Source: Lachnospiraceae bacterium UBA4381 (GTDB lineage Bacteria; Bacillota; Clostridia; Lachnospirales; Lachnospiraceae). From it: 14,499 bases of DNA. The notes under the pieces were generated by a model, which searched no databases, was not told the origin of the DNA, and worked only from the letters and a program-made list of their open reading frames with translations. Made by a program: the position numbers and the translations under genes. The stretch lies in the NCBI GenBank assembly GCA_002391105.1, contig DGRT01000122.1:1-14499 (forward strand). The letters run 5' to 3'. Positions 1 through 7,428 of the stretch are shown piece after piece; positions within the stretch are counted from its first letter, which is position 1, and each line of letters starts with the position of its first letter.

Positions 1-2
1 AA

Positions 3-197
3 GCACCTAAAGGGAAGCTTGTAAACGGAGTTGGAGCCGGAGATTCCATGGTGGCTGGTTTTATAGCCGGCTATCTGACGGAAGGAGACCTTCTGCATGC
101 ATTTAAGATGGGACTTAGTTCTGGCTCTGCAAGTGCATTTTCAGAATTTCTGGCAACCAAAGAAGAGGTTATGAAGGTGTATAGTACGGTTGAATAG
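3..197 (+). CDS. fruK: 1-phosphofructokinase, C-terminal fragment (5' end outside window)
   Basis: Only the last 64 codons are present; the frame is open from position 3 and ends at TAG 195-197. The fragment contains the PfkB-family signature GVGAGDSMVAGF, whose Asp is the catalytic base in the family, followed by the usual C-terminal helices. PfkB kinases of this type phosphorylate fructose-1-phosphate (FruK) or related sugar phosphates using ATP. The FruK assignment rests on the fructose EIIABC gene 159 nt downstream on the same strand, since fruK-fruA is a common pair. FruK would convert the fructose-1-phosphate delivered by FruA into fructose-1,6-bisphosphate. A tagatose-6-phosphate or 6-phosphofructokinase-2 type enzyme cannot be excluded from the fragment alone. 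The last 15 nt lie inside a 13-nt tandem repeat that continues past the stop codon. Confidence 0.85.
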   Translation, partial: APKGKLVNGVGAGDSMVAGFIAGYLTEGDLLHAFKMGLSSGSASAFSEFLATKEEVMKVYSTVE

Positions 198-234
198 TAC
201 AGTTGAATAGTACAGTTGAATAGTACAGTTGAAT
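183..234. repeat. 13-nt tandem repeat, 4 copies, spanning the fruK stop codon
   Basis: The unit AGTACAGTTGAAT occurs four times head to tail (183-195, 196-208, 209-221, 222-234). Copies 2-4 are identical, and copy 1 differs by one base (G at 188). Copy 1 is coding sequence for the FruK C-terminus, and the stop codon TAG straddles the junction of copies 1 and 2. This is consistent with tandem duplication of the gene's last 13 bases. Each unit contains TTGAAT, a weak match to a -35 box. A regulator-binding role as direct repeats is possible but only inferred. Confidence 0.9.
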
Positions 235-259
235 AACCTGTAGTTGTGGTCTGTATAAT
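229..259 (+). promoter_or_regulatory. possible promoter upstream of fruA
   Basis: A perfect TATAAT lies at 254-259, directly preceded by TG. The nearest -35-like hexamer is TTGAAT at 229-234, in the last 13-nt repeat copy, with a rather long 19-nt spacer. A transcript starting near 266 would have a leader of about 90 nt before fruA. The spacing is not ideal, so this is a tentative call; fruA may simply be cotranscribed with fruK. Confidence 0.3.
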
Positions 260-283
260 GTACGGACGGCATAACCTGCGTGT

Positions 284-304
284 CATACAGTAACTGGCTG
301 TATG
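284..304 (+). other. hairpin in the fruK-fruA intergenic region
   Basis: CATACAG (284-290) pairs perfectly with CTGTATG (298-304) around a 7-nt loop. No T tract follows, so it is not an intrinsic terminator. It may be an mRNA-processing or stabilising structure, or part of a leader. The function is unknown. Confidence 0.45.
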
Positions 305-356
305 GGACAAATTAACAGAGGTGGATGGGAAAGCTATCACAGAAAGGAGTGAATTT

Positions 357-2438
357 ATGAGGATTACCGAACTTTTGGACAAGAGATCAGTAAAGCTGGA
401 TGCTGCTCCAAAGTCTAAAAATGAAACGCTCGATATGGCAGTGGAGCTGATGGCTGCCAGTGGAAAGATCAAGGATAAGGAAGCATATAAAAAGCTTGTA
501 TATGCTCGTGAAGAAGAAAGCACTACCGGTGTAGGAGAAGGTATTGCCATACCACATGGTAAGGGTGACTGTGTAGCAAAGCCCGGACTTGCGGCAATGG
601 TAATAAAGGATGGAGTTGATTATGAGGCTCTGGATGATGAACCTGTAAATATACTGTTCCTGATTGCAGCACCGGATACCAAGGATAATGTTCATCTGGA
701 TGTGCTGTCCAAGCTGTCTATGATGCTCATGGATGAAGATTTTCGCAGTAATCTTATAAATGCAGGCAGTGTTGATGAGTTTTTGGAGATAATTGATAAG
801 GCTGATGAGGAGAGAGGAAGTGTAGATGACAGTCTCGCTGAGACCTCTATAGCAGATGATGATTCCGGCAGTCTTAAGGTAGTTGCTGTTACCTCCTGTC
901 CTACAGGTATAGCTCATACTTATATGGCTGCTGAAGGTCTTGAAAAGGCAGCCGGTAAGGCAGGAATCAAGATCAAGATAGAAACAAGAGGCTCATCCGG
1001 TGCAAAGAATGTACTTACCGATGATGATATAAAGGCTGCTGACTGTGTAATCGTTACGGCTGATGCAAAGGTTCCTATGGATCGTTTCAAGGGTAAGAAG
1101 GTTATACAGCGTAAGGTTGCCGATGGTATAAACAAAGCAGATGAACTGATGGCTATAGTCAAGGACGGAAGTGCTCCTGTGTTCTCAGGTGATTCATCGG
1201 AGCAGGCTGAAAGTGCTTCAGAAGAAGGCGGAGGAGCAGGACATAAGGTTTACACCTGGCTGATGAGCGGTGTTTCACATATGCTTCCATTCGTTATCGG
1301 TGGCGGTATCCTGGTAGCCATTGCATTCCTTATAGATACGATAGCCGGCTATGGTGCATCCGGTGGTGGTGACTTCGGTAGTATCACTCCTGTTGCAGCG
1401 CTTCTGAAGTATATCGGTGGTCTGGCTATGGGACTTATGGTTCCGGTTCTTGCCGGATATATCGCTTATGCTATAGCTGACAGACCCGGTCTTGCAGTTG
1501 GTTTCGTTGGTGGTATGCTTGCATCCAGTGGTAATGCCGGTCTTGCAGGATATACATTTGCTGAAGGAACACTTATTGATGGTAAGGCACTTGGCGGCTT
1601 CAGCCAGTTTATTTCCAGATTTGCTTTCCAGCAGCCTAATGGTGGTAATACAGTTTCAGGTTTCCTCGGTGGTATAGCTGCAGGTTTCCTGGCAGGCTTC
1701 CTGGTTCTCTGGCTTCAGAAGATATGTACTAAGCTTCCGCAGGCTATGGATGGACTTAAGCCTACACTTATATATCCACTGGTTGGTATATTCCTTGAAG
1801 GAATCATCATGTGCTTCGTGCTCAATCCGCTTATCGGACTTGCTAATACAGGACTTTCAAATATGCTTACAGCTATTTCTGATGCAGGAATGCTCACAGT
1901 TCTCGGACTTATTCTGGGTGCGATGATGGCTATAGATATGGGTGGTCCTATCAACAAGGCTGCATATGTATTTGGTACAGGTATGCTTACAACTGCAGCA
2001 GGCTATCTTGCTGAAGGTATGTCCGCATCTGATCCTAAGGTTGAGGCATGCTACGTAGCAATGGCCGCTATCATGGTTGGTGGTATGGTTCCTCCTGTAG
2101 GTATCGCACTTGCATGCTGGATATTCCCTAAGAAGTTTACCAAGGCAGAGCGTGGCTCAGCAGTTTCCAACGTAGTAATGGGTGCTTCCTTTATTACTGA
2201 GGGTGCTATCCCATTTGCAGCAGCGGATCCTATCCATGTTATACCTTGTACTATGGTTGGAGCCGGAGTTGCCGGTTTCCTTGCGGCACTCTTTAAGTGT
2301 ACACTGATGGCTCCTCATGGCGGACTGTTCGTATTCGCTACAGTAGGTCATCCATTCCTTTACATACTTGCATGGATTATTGGTTCTGTAGTTACCTGTC
2401 TGATGCTTGGCTTTATCAAGAAGCCGGTTGAGCAGTAA
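357..2438 (+). CDS. fruA: PTS fructose transporter subunit EIIABC
   Basis: The product is a 693-residue fused enzyme II that imports fructose and phosphorylates it to fructose-1-phosphate at the membrane. Domain order is EIIA (about 1-150) with the phospho-His in AIPHGK (His67), EIIB (about 173-270) with the phospho-Cys in TSCPTGIAHT (Cys181), an acidic Ser/Glu/Gly linker (about 271-295), and membrane EIIC (about 296-690) made of hydrophobic, Gly-rich segments. Order and length fit Firmicute FruA. I chose ATG 357 because an AGAAAGGAG ribosome binding site at 341-349 sits 7 nt upstream and the EIIA homology starts there. An in-frame GTG at 321 would add 12 residues with no comparable site. Phosphate comes from HPr, encoded 186 nt downstream. 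The gene follows fruK and is probably induced with it, with the DeoR-type gene of this cluster a candidate regulator. Mannose-type alternatives are unlikely given the FruA-like EIIB and neighbours. Confidence 0.95.
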   Translation: MRITELLDKRSVKLDAAPKSKNETLDMAVELMAASGKIKDKEAYKKLVYAREEESTTGVGEGIAIPHGKGDCVAKPGLAAMVIKDGVDYEALDDEPVNILFLIAAPDTKDNVHLDVLSKLSMMLMDEDFRSNLINAGSVDEFLEIIDKADEERGSVDDSLAETSIADDDSGSLKVVAVTSCPTGIAHTYMAAEGLEKAAGKAGIKIKIETRGSSGAKNVLTDDDIKAADCVIVTADAKVPMDRFKGKKVIQRKVADGINKADELMAIVKDGSAPVFSGDSSEQAESASEEGGGAGHKVYTWLMSGVSHMLPFVIGGGILVAIAFLIDTIAGYGASGGGDFGSITPVAALLKYIGGLAMGLMVPVLAGYIAYAIADRPGLAVGFVGGMLASSGNAGLAGYTFAEGTLIDGKALGGFSQFISRFAFQQPNGGNTVSGFLGGIAAGFLAGFLVLWLQKICTKLPQAMDGLKPTLIYPLVGIFLEGIIMCFVLNPLIGLANTGLSNMLTAISDAGMLTVLGLILGAMMAIDMGGPINKAAYVFGTGMLTTAAGYLAEGMSASDPKVEACYVAMAAIMVGGMVPPVGIALACWIFPKKFTKAERGSAVSNVVMGASFITEGAIPFAAADPIHVIPCTMVGAGVAGFLAALFKCTLMAPHGGLFVFATVGHPFLYILAWIIGSVVTCLMLGFIKKPVEQ

Positions 2439-2455
2439 TTGTACATATTATTCAG

Positions 2456-2495
2456 GAAAATGCTGATTATTAAAATGCATTTTCAAGTTGTTTTT
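2456..2495 (+). terminator. weak terminator or attenuator after fruA
   Basis: GAAAATGC (2456-2463) pairs perfectly with GCATTTTC (2477-2484) across a 13-nt loop, followed by AAGTTG and five T residues (2491-2495). The 8-bp stem is AT-rich and the T tract is offset, so termination would be partial at best. It lies 18 nt after the fruA stop and could lower read-through into ptsH. Confidence 0.35.
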
Positions 2496-2568
2496 ACAGG
2501 ATATGCTCAGCAGGAAGTAATGGATAAGCTGAGGCAGATATAAAATGTGTTTGTAAATCATAAATAAT

Positions 2569-2599
2569 GGGACAGTTTCGGCGAATATGGAGCTGTCCC
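2569..2599 (+). other. hairpin upstream of the ptsH ribosome binding site
   Basis: GGGACAG (2569-2575) pairs with CTGTCCC (2593-2599), and the stem extends inward to about 12 bp if G-U wobbles are allowed, leaving a 7-nt loop. No T run follows. It ends about 9 nt before the ptsH ribosome binding site (AAGGGAGGT, 2608-2616). It could protect a processed ptsH mRNA 5' end or modulate translation. The function is inferred only. Confidence 0.5.
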
Positions 2600-2624
2600 T
2601 CAAAATAAAGGGAGGTATTTTAAA

Positions 2625-2882
2625 ATGGTAAGTTTTGATTACACAATTAAGGATGTGCATGGTATCCATGCAAGACCGGCTACAGATCTTTTCAAGATGA
2701 CTAAGAATTATCAGTCAGTTGTTAAGGTTGCCAAGGGAGACAAGGAGGTTCAGTTTAAGGGCGTTATGGGCATCATGTCTCTTGGAGCTAAGCAGGGTGA
2801 TACAGTAACATTTTCCTTTGACGGTCCGGATGAGGAAGCTGAAATGGCTGCTGTAAAGGAATTTATGGAAGCAAATCTTTAA
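2625..2882 (+). CDS. ptsH: HPr-family phosphocarrier protein
   Basis: The 85-residue product is the cytoplasmic phosphocarrier that moves phosphate from enzyme I to EIIA domains such as FruA's. The active-site region is GIHARPAT, with the phosphorylated His at residue 15 and the conserved Arg17. The second hallmark, read VMGIMSLGAKQGD here, is present, but the residue aligned with regulatory Ser46 is Gly46 (codon GGC 2760-2762, context QFKGVMG). In Firmicutes, Ser46 is the target of HPr kinase/phosphorylase and the basis of CcpA-linked catabolite repression, so this copy should act in transport but not in that signalling. A strong site AAGGGAGGT lies 8 nt before ATG. The length is normal for HPr (about 85-88). 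Its position beside fruA and ptsI suggests it is the general HPr. A specialised or Crh-like paralogue is less likely, because Crh lacks His15. Confidence 0.95.
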   Translation: MVSFDYTIKDVHGIHARPATDLFKMTKNYQSVVKVAKGDKEVQFKGVMGIMSLGAKQGDTVTFSFDGPDEEAEMAAVKEFMEANL

Positions 2883-2939
2883 TGCTGTTGGTAATGTTAT
2901 GGATTTGTCTATGACATAGGAATATGCAGAGGTAATACT

Positions 2940-4883
2940 ATGAGAGACCTGGACTATCTTACACTTCTAAGTCATGAATTTCCCTCGGCGAGAAGCTGTG
3001 CTGCGGAAATGATCAATCTTCGCGCCATTCTTTCGCTGCCAAAGGGAAATGAGTATTTCTTTTCGGATATTCATGGCGAATATGAGAGCTTTATTCACCT
3101 GCTCAGAAGTGCATCAGGTGTTACAAGAGCAAAGATTGAAGAGGTTTTTGGGAATCTGATGCCGGAGACTGAACAGGAGAAGCTGGCCAGACTTATATAT
3201 TATCCTGCAGAGATTTTATCTGATATGAGACACTCCGGCGAGATAACTGATGGATGGTATAAGAGGACCATTCATCAGCTTATCGCACTCTGCAGGGAAG
3301 TGGCTTCCAAATATACCAGATCCAAGGTGCGTAAGAAACTGCCGTTAGAATATGGATATGCCATAGATGAACTGATCCATACAGATGAGTCAGAGCCTGA
3401 CAAAAGATTATACTATATGGAGATATTAAATGCTGTAGGTGATGTGGAAGCTGCGGACGATTTTATCATAGCCTTGTCGGAGCTTATACAGTCACTTCTG
3501 ATAGATAGTCTTCATATAATAGGTGATATATATGATCGTGGTCCAAGGGCAGATTATGTCATGGACGAGCTTATCAAGTTCCAGGATGTGGATATAGAAT
3601 GGGGCAATCACGATGTAAGCTGGATGGGAGCCGCTTCGGGAAATACTACCTGTATAGCTACGGTTCTCAGAATAGCAACCAGCTATAACAGCTTCGATGT
3701 GCTGGAGGATGGTTATGGTATAAACCTGAGACCTCTCTCGATGTTTGCCGATGCTGTATATAAGGACGATCCATGCGATTGCTTCAGACCACATCTTCTG
3801 GATGACAATAAATATGATTCGGTCTCTCCTGAGCTTGCAGCCAAGATGTGTAAGGCTATTTCCATTATAGAGCTGAAGCTTTCGGGACAGCTCATTATGA
3901 GGCATCCTGAATATGATATGGATAATCGTCTTCTTCTGGATAAGATTGACTATAATAAGGGTACTGTGAAAATAGACGGAGTGAGCTATCCACTCAGGGA
4001 TACGCATTTTCCAACTATTGATCCGGATGATCCATACCGGCTGACAGAAGAGGAAGAGGGACTTGTAGAAACATTAAAATATTCATTTCTTCATAGTCGA
4101 AGATTGCAGAAGCATATCCGCTTTCTGTATTCCCATGGAAGTATATATAAGATATGTAATAACAACCTTCTGTTTCATGGATGTATTCCATTTAATGAGG
4201 ATGGTTCCTTTATGGTACTCAAAACCTCAGAGGGAGAGGTCTATGGCAGGAGTCTTATGGAGTATTTCCAGGAAAAGATAGTGGATGCGTACTTTACTAA
4301 TGAACTGGATGAACCGGAGAAGAAGAAAAATGCAGTAGATATGATGTGGTATCTGTGGGCGGGACCTGTATCTCCACTTTTTGGAAAGGACAGAATGGCA
4401 ACCTTTGAGCATCTCTTTATAGAGGATAAGAAGCTTTCTGTGGAAACCTTCAATCCGTACTATGAGTATTCCAATATCGTAAGCTACTGTGAAAAAATAT
4501 TTAAAGAATTTGATATGCCTACAGATGTTTCGCATATAATCAACGGTCATGTGCCCGTCAAGGTTTTGAAGGGCGAGAAGCCGGTAAAGGCTGATGGAAG
4601 GCTGTATGTTATAGACGGCGGCCTCTCAAAGGCTTATCACGCGAAGACCGGAATTGCCGGGTACACTCTCATTTTCAACTCTCATCATCTCGCACTGGCT
4701 GAGCATAGGGAGTTTGATAAGGATGGGGTGAGTACACCGGAGATGTATGTTACGGAGACTATGAAGAGACGTATTCTGGTAAAGGATACGGACAAAGGTA
4801 AGGAACTGGAGAAACAGATATTTGATCTGGAAGAACTCCTGGAATGTTACAAACTGGGACTTATAAAGGAAAATCAAAACTAA
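2940..4883 (+). CDS. fbp: fructose-1,6-bisphosphatase, class III (Firmicute type)
   Basis: The 647-residue product matches class III FBPase in length (about 640-670) and motifs. The enzyme hydrolyses fructose-1,6-bisphosphate to fructose-6-phosphate and phosphate in the cytoplasm, the key gluconeogenic step. Metallophosphoesterase-type motifs include FSDIHGEYES (Asp43, His45), IIGDIYDRGPRADYV (about 193-207) and WGNHDVSW (about 221-228). Later INGHVPVK and DGGLSKAYH supply further metal and phosphate ligands. ATG 2940 follows an AGAGG site and lies 57 nt after ptsH; ptsI starts 20 nt after its stop, so ptsH-fbp-ptsI look cotranscribed. Placement within a fructose PTS cluster makes sense because FruA/FruK enter glycolysis at fructose-1,6-bisphosphate, and fructose-6-phosphate must then be made by an FBPase. 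In B. subtilis the gene is not part of the pts operon. Confidence 0.95.
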   Translation: MRDLDYLTLLSHEFPSARSCAAEMINLRAILSLPKGNEYFFSDIHGEYESFIHLLRSASGVTRAKIEEVFGNLMPETEQEKLARLIYYPAEILSDMRHSGEITDGWYKRTIHQLIALCREVASKYTRSKVRKKLPLEYGYAIDELIHTDESEPDKRLYYMEILNAVGDVEAADDFIIALSELIQSLLIDSLHIIGDIYDRGPRADYVMDELIKFQDVDIEWGNHDVSWMGAASGNTTCIATVLRIATSYNSFDVLEDGYGINLRPLSMFADAVYKDDPCDCFRPHLLDDNKYDSVSPELAAKMCKAISIIELKLSGQLIMRHPEYDMDNRLLLDKIDYNKGTVKIDGVSYPLRDTHFPTIDPDDPYRLTEEEEGLVETLKYSFLHSRRLQKHIRFLYSHGSIYKICNNNLLFHGCIPFNEDGSFMVLKTSEGEVYGRSLMEYFQEKIVDAYFTNELDEPEKKKNAVDMMWYLWAGPVSPLFGKDRMATFEHLFIEDKKLSVETFNPYYEYSNIVSYCEKIFKEFDMPTDVSHIINGHVPVKVLKGEKPVKADGRLYVIDGGLSKAYHAKTGIAGYTLIFNSHHLALAEHREFDKDGVSTPEMYVTETMKRRILVKDTDKGKELEKQIFDLEELLECYKLGLIKENQN

Positions 4884-4903
4884 GAAGGGAGGAGTTTACT
4901 GAA

Positions 4904-6559
4904 ATGATAGTTTTAGAAGGTAAGGCTGTTTTTGAGGGCATCGCCATTGGAAAGCTTTCGGTTTATAAAAAGACTGAACAGTCCGTTAAGCGTGAAAAGG
5001 TATCGGACGTTGAAGCTGAGATCAAGCGGTATGAGGATGCAAGGGCGGCTGCAGTAGAACAGCTTCAGGCACTCCATGATAAAGCAGTAAAGGAAGTTGG
5101 TGAGGCGAGCGCGGAAATATTTGAAGCTCATCAGCTTATGGTAGAGGATGGAGACTATATTGATTCTGTGGAAAATATCATTCGTACTCAGGAGGTCAAT
5201 GCAGAGTTTGCGGTTGCTGAGACCGGTGATAATTTCCAGAAGATGTTCCTTGAGATGGAGGATGAGTATTTTAGAGGAAGAGCCGCTGATGTAAAGGATA
5301 TCTCCGAAAGAGTTATCAATATTCTGTCAGGTGCAGGAAGCAGTGGTATAGAAAGTGACGAGCCTGTAATAGTTGTGGCAGATGACCTTGCTCCATCAGA
5401 GACAGTTCAGATGGATAAGGATAAGATACTTTCCTTTGTTACAGTTCATGGTTCAGCTAATTCACATACCTCTATTCTGGCAAAGACTATGAATATTCCT
5501 GCTATCATCAACTGTGATATTCCGCTTACAGACGAGATGGATGGAAGAGAAGCAGTGGTTGATGGCTTTGAGGGAAAGGTTTATATAGATCCTGATGCAG
5601 AAGTTCTTGCAGCAAAGAAGAAGATACTTCTTCAGGAGCAGGAGAAAAAGGCGCTCTTGCAGCAGCTTAAGGGTAAGGAAAATGTTACTCTTGACGGTCA
5701 GAAGATCAATCTGTACGCAAATATTGGCAATACCAAGGATCTTGCTCTTGTACTTGAAAATGATGCCGGTGGTATCGGACTGTTCCGTTCAGAGTTTATA
5801 TATCTTGGTTCAGAGGATTATCCGACAGAGGAGGAGCAGTTTGCAATCTATAAGCAGGTTGCCCAGACTATGGCCGGTAAGAAGGTTATCATACGTACTC
5901 TTGATATAGGTGCTGACAAGCAGGCGGATTATTTTGAACTGCCTCATGAGGAGAATCCTGCAATGGGTCTTCGGGCTATCAGAATATGTCTTACAAGACC
6001 GGAGATATTTAAGACACAGCTCAGGGCTATACTTCGTGCATCAGCCTTTGGTAAGATATCTATCATGTTCCCTATGATTATATCAGTGGATGAGGTAAAG
6101 AAGATCAAGGAAATAGTTGCCGGAGTTAAGGCAGAGCTTGATAAGGATGGCTTAGCTTATGATAAGAATATCGAGCTGGGAATCATGATTGAGACACCTG
6201 CGGCAGTTATGATGGCTGAGGAGCTGGCTCAGGAGGTTGATTTCTTCTCGGTAGGAACAAATGACCTGACACAATATACTCTTGCTATAGACCGTCAGAA
6301 TCAGAGCCTTGATGAGTTCTATGATCCGCATCATCCGGGACTTCTTAAGATGCTGAAGCTGATAGTTGATGGCGCTCACAAAGGTGGAGCGTGGGCAGGT
6401 ATATGTGGTGAGCTGGGTTCGGACCTGACACTGACAAAGGAATTCCTTGCAATGGGATATGATGAGCTATCAGTATCTCCGGGAAGAATACTTCCACTTA
6501 GAAAGGTTGTTCTTGAGACAAATGTTATTGAGTATAAGAAGGAAAAGGGGCTTGATTAA
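4904..6559 (+). CDS. ptsI: phosphoenolpyruvate-protein phosphotransferase (PTS enzyme I)
   Basis: The 551-residue product autophosphorylates from PEP and passes phosphate to HPr, the first step of all PTS transport. The N-terminal part (about 1-140) holds the HPr-binding helical domain. The phospho-His loop reads VHGSANSHTSILAKTMNIPA with His188 predicted as the active residue; enzymes from many other bacteria have GGRTSH here, so this is a clade variant. The C-terminal PEP-binding barrel has GIGLFRSEFIYL, MFPMI, GIMIETPAAVMMAE, FSVGTNDLTQYTLAIDRQN and the catalytic Cys in GICGELGSD (Cys501). I chose ATG 4904 because AAGGGAGGAG (4885-4894) lies 9 nt upstream; an in-frame ATG at 4844 would start inside fbp and add 20 non-conserved residues. 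It lies 20 nt after fbp and 90 nt before the DeoR-family gene. Confidence 0.96.
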   Translation: MIVLEGKAVFEGIAIGKLSVYKKTEQSVKREKVSDVEAEIKRYEDARAAAVEQLQALHDKAVKEVGEASAEIFEAHQLMVEDGDYIDSVENIIRTQEVNAEFAVAETGDNFQKMFLEMEDEYFRGRAADVKDISERVINILSGAGSSGIESDEPVIVVADDLAPSETVQMDKDKILSFVTVHGSANSHTSILAKTMNIPAIINCDIPLTDEMDGREAVVDGFEGKVYIDPDAEVLAAKKKILLQEQEKKALLQQLKGKENVTLDGQKINLYANIGNTKDLALVLENDAGGIGLFRSEFIYLGSEDYPTEEEQFAIYKQVAQTMAGKKVIIRTLDIGADKQADYFELPHEENPAMGLRAIRICLTRPEIFKTQLRAILRASAFGKISIMFPMIISVDEVKKIKEIVAGVKAELDKDGLAYDKNIELGIMIETPAAVMMAEELAQEVDFFSVGTNDLTQYTLAIDRQNQSLDEFYDPHHPGLLKMLKLIVDGAHKGGAWAGICGELGSDLTLTKEFLAMGYDELSVSPGRILPLRKVVLETNVIEYKKEKGLD

Positions 6560-6649
6560 AAATATAGCAACAGATGTCACGATAAAATAGGAGAGTGGCT
6601 TAAGCTGGATATTTATTAACATTTTCTATAAGGATGGTGATGTTTGATA

Positions 6650-7399
6650 ATGCTTACAGAAGAACGAAAGGCCATTATACTAAAAGAGGTAAATACAAGA
6701 GGAAGTATAAGCCTGGATGAGCTTACTCAGATAGTAGGCGTGTCCGACTCGACTATCAGAAGGGATATAATAGAGTTAAGCCGCGAAGGACGGCTGTTAA
6801 AGGTTCGTGGTGGAGCCATGAGACTGGATCTGTCTGAAAAGCAAGATGATACATCAATACTTGGAAGAGAGGCAAGTCATAAAGCCCAGAAGCTCAAGAT
6901 TGCAGAATATGCTGCTTCACTTATACTTCCCGGTGAGTATGTATTTATAGATGCCGGAAGTACAACCGGATTTATGATAGGCTATATCAAGGAGCATAGA
7001 GCCATATATGTAACCAACTCTGTATCACATGCTGCTGACCTTGTGAAGAATCATTTCAAGGTGTTTCTGATCGGCGGTGAGATGCGCGAGAATACAGACG
7101 TTATAGTTGGAGCGGATGCCATACTTCATATGCAGAAATATAATTTTAACAGAGGCTTCTTTGGAACCAATGGTATTGATGAAAAACTTGGTTTTACTAC
7201 AAATGATGTCAGGGAAGCGCTCATCAAAAGAGTGGCAATGGAAAGTACGACTTCCGGTAAAAAGTTTGTTTTGGCAGACAAGTGCAAGTTTGGACTGAGG
7301 TCTGCGGTAACATTTTCCGACTTTAACGGTGTGACGGTGCTTACTGATGCTTTTCCGGGAGATAGGTATCAGATGGTAGCAGATATTAAGGTGGTGTGA
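6650..7399 (+). CDS. DeoR/GlpR-family transcriptional regulator
   Basis: The 249-residue product has an N-terminal winged helix-turn-helix (about 6-57; ISLDELTQIVGVSDSTIRRD with the family's TIRRD recognition-helix motif) and a C-terminal DeoR sensor domain. That domain shows DAGSTTGFMIG, VTNSVSHAADLV, LIGGEMRENTDVIVG, GTNGIDEKLGFTT and VLADKCKFG, which in the family bind a phosphorylated sugar. Such proteins usually repress nearby sugar-catabolic genes; fructose-1-phosphate is the obvious candidate ligand here, by inference from context. ATG 6650 gives the family-typical start MLTEERK. A TTG at 6644 adds two residues and sits at better spacing (9 nt) from AAGGA (6630-6634), so it may be the true initiator. 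It closes the PTS cluster. I see no convincing terminator after ptsI, so it may be cotranscribed. It could be called FruR, but the target is unproven. Confidence 0.88.
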   Translation: MLTEERKAIILKEVNTRGSISLDELTQIVGVSDSTIRRDIIELSREGRLLKVRGGAMRLDLSEKQDDTSILGREASHKAQKLKIAEYAASLILPGEYVFIDAGSTTGFMIGYIKEHRAIYVTNSVSHAADLVKNHFKVFLIGGEMRENTDVIVGADAILHMQKYNFNRGFFGTNGIDEKLGFTTNDVREALIKRVAMESTTSGKKFVLADKCKFGLRSAVTFSDFNGVTVLTDAFPGDRYQMVADIKVV

Positions 7400-7411
7400 T
7401 ACTGAGAGAGA

Positions 7412-7420
7412 TGGTATAAT
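7412..7420 (+). promoter_or_regulatory. extended -10 promoter before the phosphopantetheinyl transferase gene
   Basis: TGGTATAAT matches the extended -10 consensus TGnTATAAT exactly; no -35 box is seen at the right distance, which extended -10 promoters tolerate. A start about 7 nt downstream falls near 7427, within two bases of ATG 7429, implying a leaderless or nearly leaderless mRNA if that ATG is used. Confidence 0.5.
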
Positions 7421-7428
7421 CATTAGCT

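Noticed and set aside
183..234. CRISPR array
   Set aside because: The 13-nt units are contiguous with no spacers and no cas genes are present. The 23-nt, 27-nt and 30-nt arrays are likewise direct tandem repeats without spacers.
321..356. GTG start extending FruA by 12 residues
   Set aside because: No well-spaced Shine-Dalgarno site, and the extension contains the real AGAAAGGAG site used by ATG 357.
387..917. 176-codon minus-strand open frame inside fruA
   Set aside because: It lies opposite clearly conserved EIIA/EIIB coding sequence, has no recognisable domain or ribosome binding site, and has a composition typical of an antisense shadow.
2539..2544. TATAAA as a -10 box for a separate ptsH promoter
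   Set aside because: No acceptable -35 hexamer or TG extension at the right distance.
3492..4007. 171-codon minus-strand open frame inside fbp
   Set aside because: Antisense to conserved FBPase motifs; no motif or initiation signal of its own.
4844..4903. Upstream ATG for enzyme I inside fbp
   Set aside because: It would add 20 non-conserved residues; the strong AAGGGAGGAG and typical N-terminus MIVLEGKAVFEGIAIGK support ATG 4904.
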